From Actinomycetes bacterium (lineage in GTDB: Bacteria > Actinomycetota > Actinomycetes > Actinomycetales > Dermatophilaceae): 9,856 nucleotides of DNA. The stretch covers positions 1 through 9,856 of the forward strand of contig JAEXXY010000487.1 in the NCBI GenBank assembly GCA_023451855.1, written 5' to 3'. Of this stretch, positions 6,699 to 9,856 are shown piece by piece. Below the pieces are notes generated by a model. The model searched no databases. It was not told the origin of the DNA and saw only the letters and a list, made by a program, of their open reading frames with translations. The position numbers and the translations under genes are program-made. The first letter of the stretch is position 1; the number at the start of each line of letters is the position of its first letter.

Positions 6699-7924
6699 CC
6701 CGCACGAACACCGGCGCCCCAGGCACCTCCCACGCGACCGGTCAGCAGCTGCTCGACCGCTACGCCGGCTCCCTCGTGCAGGTGTTCGGCACGCCGCAGC
6801 TCGTCCTCGCCTCCGGCCACGGCTGCTGGGTCACCGACGTCGACGGCAACCGCTACCTCGACCTGCTCTCCGGCATCGCCGTCAACGCCCTGGGTCACGG
6901 CCACCCGGCGCTCGTGCAGGCTGTCGCCAAGCAGGCCGAGCAGGCGATCCACGTCTCCAACTTCTTCACCTCAGAGCCGGCGATCCTGCTCGCCGAGCGC
7001 CTTCTGCAGATCGCGGGGGCACCCCAGGGCTCCGGCGTCTTCTTCGCCAACTCGGGCACCGAGGCCACCGAGGCCGCGATCAAGCTGTCGCGCCGCACCG
7101 GTCGCACCCGCATCGTCGCGCTCGAGGGCGCCTTCCACGGCCGGTCCACCGGCGCGCTCGCGCTGACGCACAAGGAGGCCTACCGGGCCCCGTTCGAGCC
7201 GCTCATCCCCGAGGTCGTCTTCGTGCCGGCGGGCGACGCCGACGCCCTGCGCGGCGTCGTCGACGAGCGCACGGCCGCGGTGGTCCTCGAGCCCGTGCAG
7301 GGCGAGGCCGGCGTGCGCGAGCTGCCCGACGACTACCTGCGCCTGGCCCGCGAGCTGACGTCCGCGCACGGCGCGCTGCTCGTCCTCGACGAGATCCAGA
7401 GCGGCATCGGCCGCACCGGCGACTCGTTCGCCCACCAGCGCTCAGGGATCGTGCCCGACGCCATGACGCTCGCCAAGGGCCTCGGCGGCGGCGTACCGAT
7501 CGGCGCCCTCGTGACGTTCGGCCCGGAGGTCACGCAGATGCTCTCGGCCGGGCAGCACGGCACGACGTTCGGTGGCAACCCGCTCGCGTGCGCCGCTGGG
7601 CTCGCGGTGCTCGACACCATCGAGCGCGACGACCTGCTCGGCAACGTCCGACGCGTCGGGGCCCTCCTCGACGCCGTCGACGTCCCGGGGGTCAGCGGCA
7701 CGCGCGGCCGCGGCCTGCTGCGCGCGATCGAGCTCGACGGTGTCTCCTCGGCCGCAGCGATGGCCGCCGCCCGCGAGGCCGGCTACATCGTCAACGCCGT
7801 CACCCCGACGGCGCTGCGCCTCGCCCCGCCCCTGGTCATCACCGAGGCCGAGCTGCAGGGCTTCCTCGACGACCTGCCCGCGATCCTCGCGACCGCCCGC
7901 GCGGCCGAGGAGGGCACGCCGTGA
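6695..7924 (+). CDS. argD: Acetylornithine aminotransferase
   Basis: Pyridoxal-phosphate enzyme that transfers an amino group from glutamate to N-acetylglutamate semialdehyde, giving N-acetylornithine. The protein has 409 residues of the class III aminotransferase type: LDLLSGIAVNALGHGHP, the cofactor phosphate-binding segment FFANSGTEATEAAIK (116-130), EGAFHGRSTGAL, EPVQGEAGV, LVLDEIQSGIGRTG with the ring-binding Asp232, and TLAKGLGGGVPIGA with the Schiff-base Lys261. The ATG at 6695 overlaps the argB stop (ATGA) and has GGGAG (6684-6688) six bases upstream. Relatives can act on succinyl-diaminopimelate as well, but the operon position makes the arginine role the main one. The next gene, argR, overlaps its stop directly, leaving no room for argF. 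Confidence 0.97.
   Translation: MTRTNTGAPGTSHATGQQLLDRYAGSLVQVFGTPQLVLASGHGCWVTDVDGNRYLDLLSGIAVNALGHGHPALVQAVAKQAEQAIHVSNFFTSEPAILLAERLLQIAGAPQGSGVFFANSGTEATEAAIKLSRRTGRTRIVALEGAFHGRSTGALALTHKEAYRAPFEPLIPEVVFVPAGDADALRGVVDERTAAVVLEPVQGEAGVRELPDDYLRLARELTSAHGALLVLDEIQSGIGRTGDSFAHQRSGIVPDAMTLAKGLGGGVPIGALVTFGPEVTQMLSAGQHGTTFGGNPLACAAGLAVLDTIERDDLLGNVRRVGALLDAVDVPGVSGTRGRGLLRAIELDGVSSAAAMAAAREAGYIVNAVTPTALRLAPPLVITEAELQGFLDDLPAILATARAAEEGTP
7908..7914 (+). promoter_or_regulatory. Ribosome binding site of argR
   Basis: AGGAGGG lies within the end of argD, six bases before the argR GTG at 7921. It is the strongest site among the overlapping genes and supports this start. It may let the repressor be translated efficiently rather than only through coupling to argD. 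Confidence 0.7.
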
Positions 7925-8406
7925 GCCGCACCCAACGCCAGCGCCGGATCGTCGAGCTGCTCGGGCAGCACCCCGTGCACAGCCAAGGTGAGCTCGCCGA
8001 CCTCCTCCTCGCCGACGGCATCGAGGTGACCCAGGCGACCCTGTCGCGCGACCTCGTCGAGGTCGGCGCCGTCAAGGTGCGCCGCGACCGCGCGCTCGTC
8101 CACGCCGTGCCGGGCGAGGGCGGCGAGGTCGCCGCCGTCGGCTCGCTCGGCGACTCCTCGTCGGCACGGCTCCGGCGCACCTGCGAGGAGCTGCTCGTGT
8201 CGGCCACGGCCGCCGGGCAGCTCGTCGTCCTGCGCACGCCGCCCGGGGCCGCCAACTACCTCGCGTCCGCGATCGACCAGACGCGCGACCCCGACGTCGT
8301 CGGCACCATCGCCGGCGACGACACGATCATGATCGTCACCGAGGGCGCCGAGCGCGCCGTCGCCGTCGCCGACCGCCTCCTCGCGCTCGCCGGCACCCGC
8401 GACTGA
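7921..8406 (+). CDS. argR: Arginine repressor ArgR
   Basis: Arginine-sensing transcription factor of 161 residues. In the family, hexamers with bound arginine sit on paired ARG boxes and repress the biosynthetic genes. The N-terminal winged helix (about 1-65) has the recognition segment VTQATLSRDL with the family-typical Ser42-Arg43, then the wing AVKVRRDRALVHAVP. The C-terminal oligomerisation and arginine-binding domain (about 80-161) has RTPPGAANYLASAID and VGTIAGDDTIMIV, with the arginine-contacting Asp pair at 133-134. The GTG at 7921 overlaps the argD stop (GTGA). The only good operator in the window is the double ARG box before argC, so the gene most likely controls its own operon from there. 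The linker between domains is short and Ser/Gly-rich. No feature suggests loss of function. Confidence 0.97.
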   Translation: MSRTQRQRRIVELLGQHPVHSQGELADLLLADGIEVTQATLSRDLVEVGAVKVRRDRALVHAVPGEGGEVAAVGSLGDSSSARLRRTCEELLVSATAAGQLVVLRTPPGAANYLASAIDQTRDPDVVGTIAGDDTIMIVTEGAERAVAVADRLLALAGTRD

Positions 8407-8446
8407 CGCCCCCGCAGACTCGACCGAACCGCTCCAGCCACTTCCC

Positions 8447-8452
8447 AGGAGG
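8447..8452 (+). promoter_or_regulatory. Ribosome binding site of argH
   Basis: AGGAGG, a full-strength Shine-Dalgarno core, five bases before the ATG at 8458. It fixes that ATG as the argH start. The rest of the 51-bp gap after argR (8407-8457) is C-rich and shows no ARG-box half-site, no convincing -10 hexamer and no hairpin terminator. Confidence 0.85.
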
Positions 8453-8457
8453 ACCCG

Positions 8458-9856
8458 ATGCCGACCGACGCCACCCCCACCACGCCGGACGGCGTCGAAC
8501 AGGGCGAGGGCCGGGTCAGCCTCTGGGGCGGCCGGTTCAGCGGCGGCCCCGACCAGGCGCTCGCCGCGCTGTCGAAGAGCACGCACTTCGACTGGCGCCT
8601 CGCGCCCCACGACATCGCCGGCTCCCGCGCCCACGCCCGCGTCCTCGCGGCGGCAGGGCTCCTCTCGGACGAGCACCTCGCCGGCATGCTCGAGGGCCTG
8701 GACCGGCTCGAGGCCGATGTCCTGTCCGGTGCCTTCGTCCCGGCCGAGGACGACGAGGACGTCCACACGGCGCTCGAACGGGGCCTCATCGACCGGGTCG
8801 GCACCGACCTCGGCGGGCGCCTGCGCGCCGGTCGCTCGCGCAACGACCAGGTCGCCACGCTGTTCCGGATGTACCTGCGCGAGCACGCGCGCGTCGTCGG
8901 AGGGCTCGTCCTCGACGTCGTCGACGCGCTCGTGACGCAGGCCGAGCGGCACCACGGCGTGCCGATGCCCGGGCGCACCCACCTGCAGCACGCGCAGCCC
9001 GTCCTCCTCGGCCACCACCTGCTCGCCCACGCCTGGGCGCTGCTGCGCGACGTCGACCGGCTCCGCGACTGGGACGCTCGCACCGACGCCTCGCCCTACG
9101 GGTCCGGGGCCCTCGCCGGCTCCTCGCTCGGGCTCGACCCGGAGGCCGTCGCGCGCGACCTCGGCTTCACCCGTGCGGTCGAGAACTCGATCGACGGCAC
9201 CGCATCGCGCGACTTCGTCGCCGAGTTCGCCTTCGTCGCCGCGATGACCGCCGTCGACATCTCCCGCATCGCCGAGGAGGTCGTCATCTGGGCGACGAAG
9301 GAGTTCTCCTTCGTCACGCTGCACGACTCGTACTCGACGGGGTCGAGCATCATGCCGCAGAAGAAGAACCCCGACGTCGCCGAGCTGGCCCGCGGCAAGG
9401 CGGGCCGCCTCGTCGGCGACCTCGCCGGGCTGCTGACGACCCTCAAGGCGCTGCCGCTCGCGTACAACCGCGACCTCCAGGAGGACAAGGAGCCGGTCTT
9501 CGACGCGGTCGACACCCTCGAGGTGCTCCTGCCGGCGTTCTCGGGCATGGTCGCGACCCTGACCTTCCACACCGACCGGCTCGCATCCCTCGCGCCGCAG
9601 GGCTTCGCGCTCGCCACCGACGTCGCCGAGTGGCTCGTGCGCGAGGGCGTACCGTTCCGCGTCGCCCACGAGGTGGCGGGGGAGTGCGTGCGGGTGTGCG
9701 AGTCGCGCGACATCGAGCTGTGGGACCTCACCGACGACGACTTCGCGGCGATCAGCGAGCACCTGACGCCGGGCGTCCGGTCGGTGCTGTCGGTCGAGGG
9801 GTCGCTCGCGTCCCGTGACGCAGCCGGCGGCACCGCCCCGGTGCGGGTCGCCGAAC
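8458..9856 (+). CDS. argH: Argininosuccinate lyase (3' end missing)
   Basis: Splits argininosuccinate into arginine and fumarate, the last step of arginine synthesis. The enzyme is a cytoplasmic homotetramer of the fumarase/aspartase superfamily. The frame is open to the window end (466 codons); the last visible residues, GGTAPVRVAE, are near the usual C-terminus, so only about ten residues should be missing. Conserved parts: SLWGGRFSGGPDQALAALSKS (21-41), GRLRAGRSRNDQV (120-132), PGRTHLQHAQPV with His175, ASPYGSGALAGSSLGLD (211-227), and the superfamily signature GSSIMPQKKNP (295-305) with the catalytic Ser at 296/297. The first twenty residues, rich in Pro and Thr, are an unconserved extension relative to E. 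coli, but the ribosome binding site at 8447-8452 supports this start. argG normally precedes this gene in related clusters and is absent here. Confidence 0.96.
   Translation, partial: MPTDATPTTPDGVEQGEGRVSLWGGRFSGGPDQALAALSKSTHFDWRLAPHDIAGSRAHARVLAAAGLLSDEHLAGMLEGLDRLEADVLSGAFVPAEDDEDVHTALERGLIDRVGTDLGGRLRAGRSRNDQVATLFRMYLREHARVVGGLVLDVVDALVTQAERHHGVPMPGRTHLQHAQPVLLGHHLLAHAWALLRDVDRLRDWDARTDASPYGSGALAGSSLGLDPEAVARDLGFTRAVENSIDGTASRDFVAEFAFVAAMTAVDISRIAEEVVIWATKEFSFVTLHDSYSTGSSIMPQKKNPDVAELARGKAGRLVGDLAGLLTTLKALPLAYNRDLQEDKEPVFDAVDTLEVLLPAFSGMVATLTFHTDRLASLAPQGFALATDVAEWLVREGVPFRVAHEVAGECVRVCESRDIELWDLTDDDFAAISEHLTPGVRSVLSVEGSLASRDAAGGTAPVRVAE

Noticed and set aside
7783..9762. Open reading frame of 659 codons on the minus strand opposite argD, argR and argH
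   Set aside because: It spans three well-supported genes and their junctions and has low-complexity Gly/Asp/Val/Arg composition, as expected from the complement of GC-rich codons. The minus-strand frames at 4303-5691 and 5703-6593 are rejected for the same reason.
1..9856. A hidden novel system, mobile element, CRISPR array or RNA gene
   Set aside because: Almost every base on the + strand belongs to eight well-known genes in conserved order. The only non-coding gaps are 1, 55 and 51 bp, and I saw no inverted terminal repeats, spaced repeats, tRNA-like sequence or change of composition.

Overview
This window is a stretch of core metabolism from a very GC-rich actinobacterium. The sequence is GC-rich throughout, third codon positions are almost always G or C, GTG starts are frequent, and genes overlap by four bases. 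The order pheS-pheT-argC-argJ-argB-argD-(argF)-argR-(argG)-argH is the arrangement known from Mycobacterium tuberculosis and many other Actinobacteria. A member of the Micrococcales or a relative is plausible, but this is inference from general protein character only. All genes lie on the + strand, and the window is almost entirely coding.

Region 1 (1-3450) holds the 3' part of pheS and the complete pheT. These are the alpha and beta subunits of phenylalanyl-tRNA synthetase, separated by a single base. PheS carries a double CxxC insertion before motif 3.

Region 2 (3451-3505) is a 55-bp control region in front of argC. It contains two 18-bp palindromes that fit the ARG-box layout of ArgR operators. 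Their four half-sites start exactly 10 bp apart, at 3469, 3479, 3489 and 3499. A TATAGT -10 hexamer lies inside the downstream box. The argC GTG follows eight bases after that hexamer without a Shine-Dalgarno sequence, so a leaderless argC message under ArgR control is likely.

Region 3 (3506-8406) is argC-argJ-argB-argD-argR. Each gene overlaps the next by four bases (GTGA, ATGA, ATGA, GTGA). Together the four enzymes convert N-acetylglutamate to ornithine, with ArgJ recycling the acetyl group. The fifth gene encodes the repressor expected to bind the operator in front of argC, giving an autoregulated unit.

Region 4 (8407-9856) is a 51-bp gap followed by argH with a strong ribosome binding site of its own. 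argH runs off the window end with only a few codons missing. argF (ornithine carbamoyltransferase) and argG (argininosuccinate synthase), which often sit between argD and argR and between argR and argH, are both absent. The citrulline and argininosuccinate steps must therefore be encoded elsewhere.

I found no mobile element, CRISPR array, RNA gene or phage-like segment, and no evidence of a new multi-gene system. The points most worth a second look are the phased operator with its probable leaderless start, the loss of argF and argG from the cluster, and the cysteine insertion in PheS.
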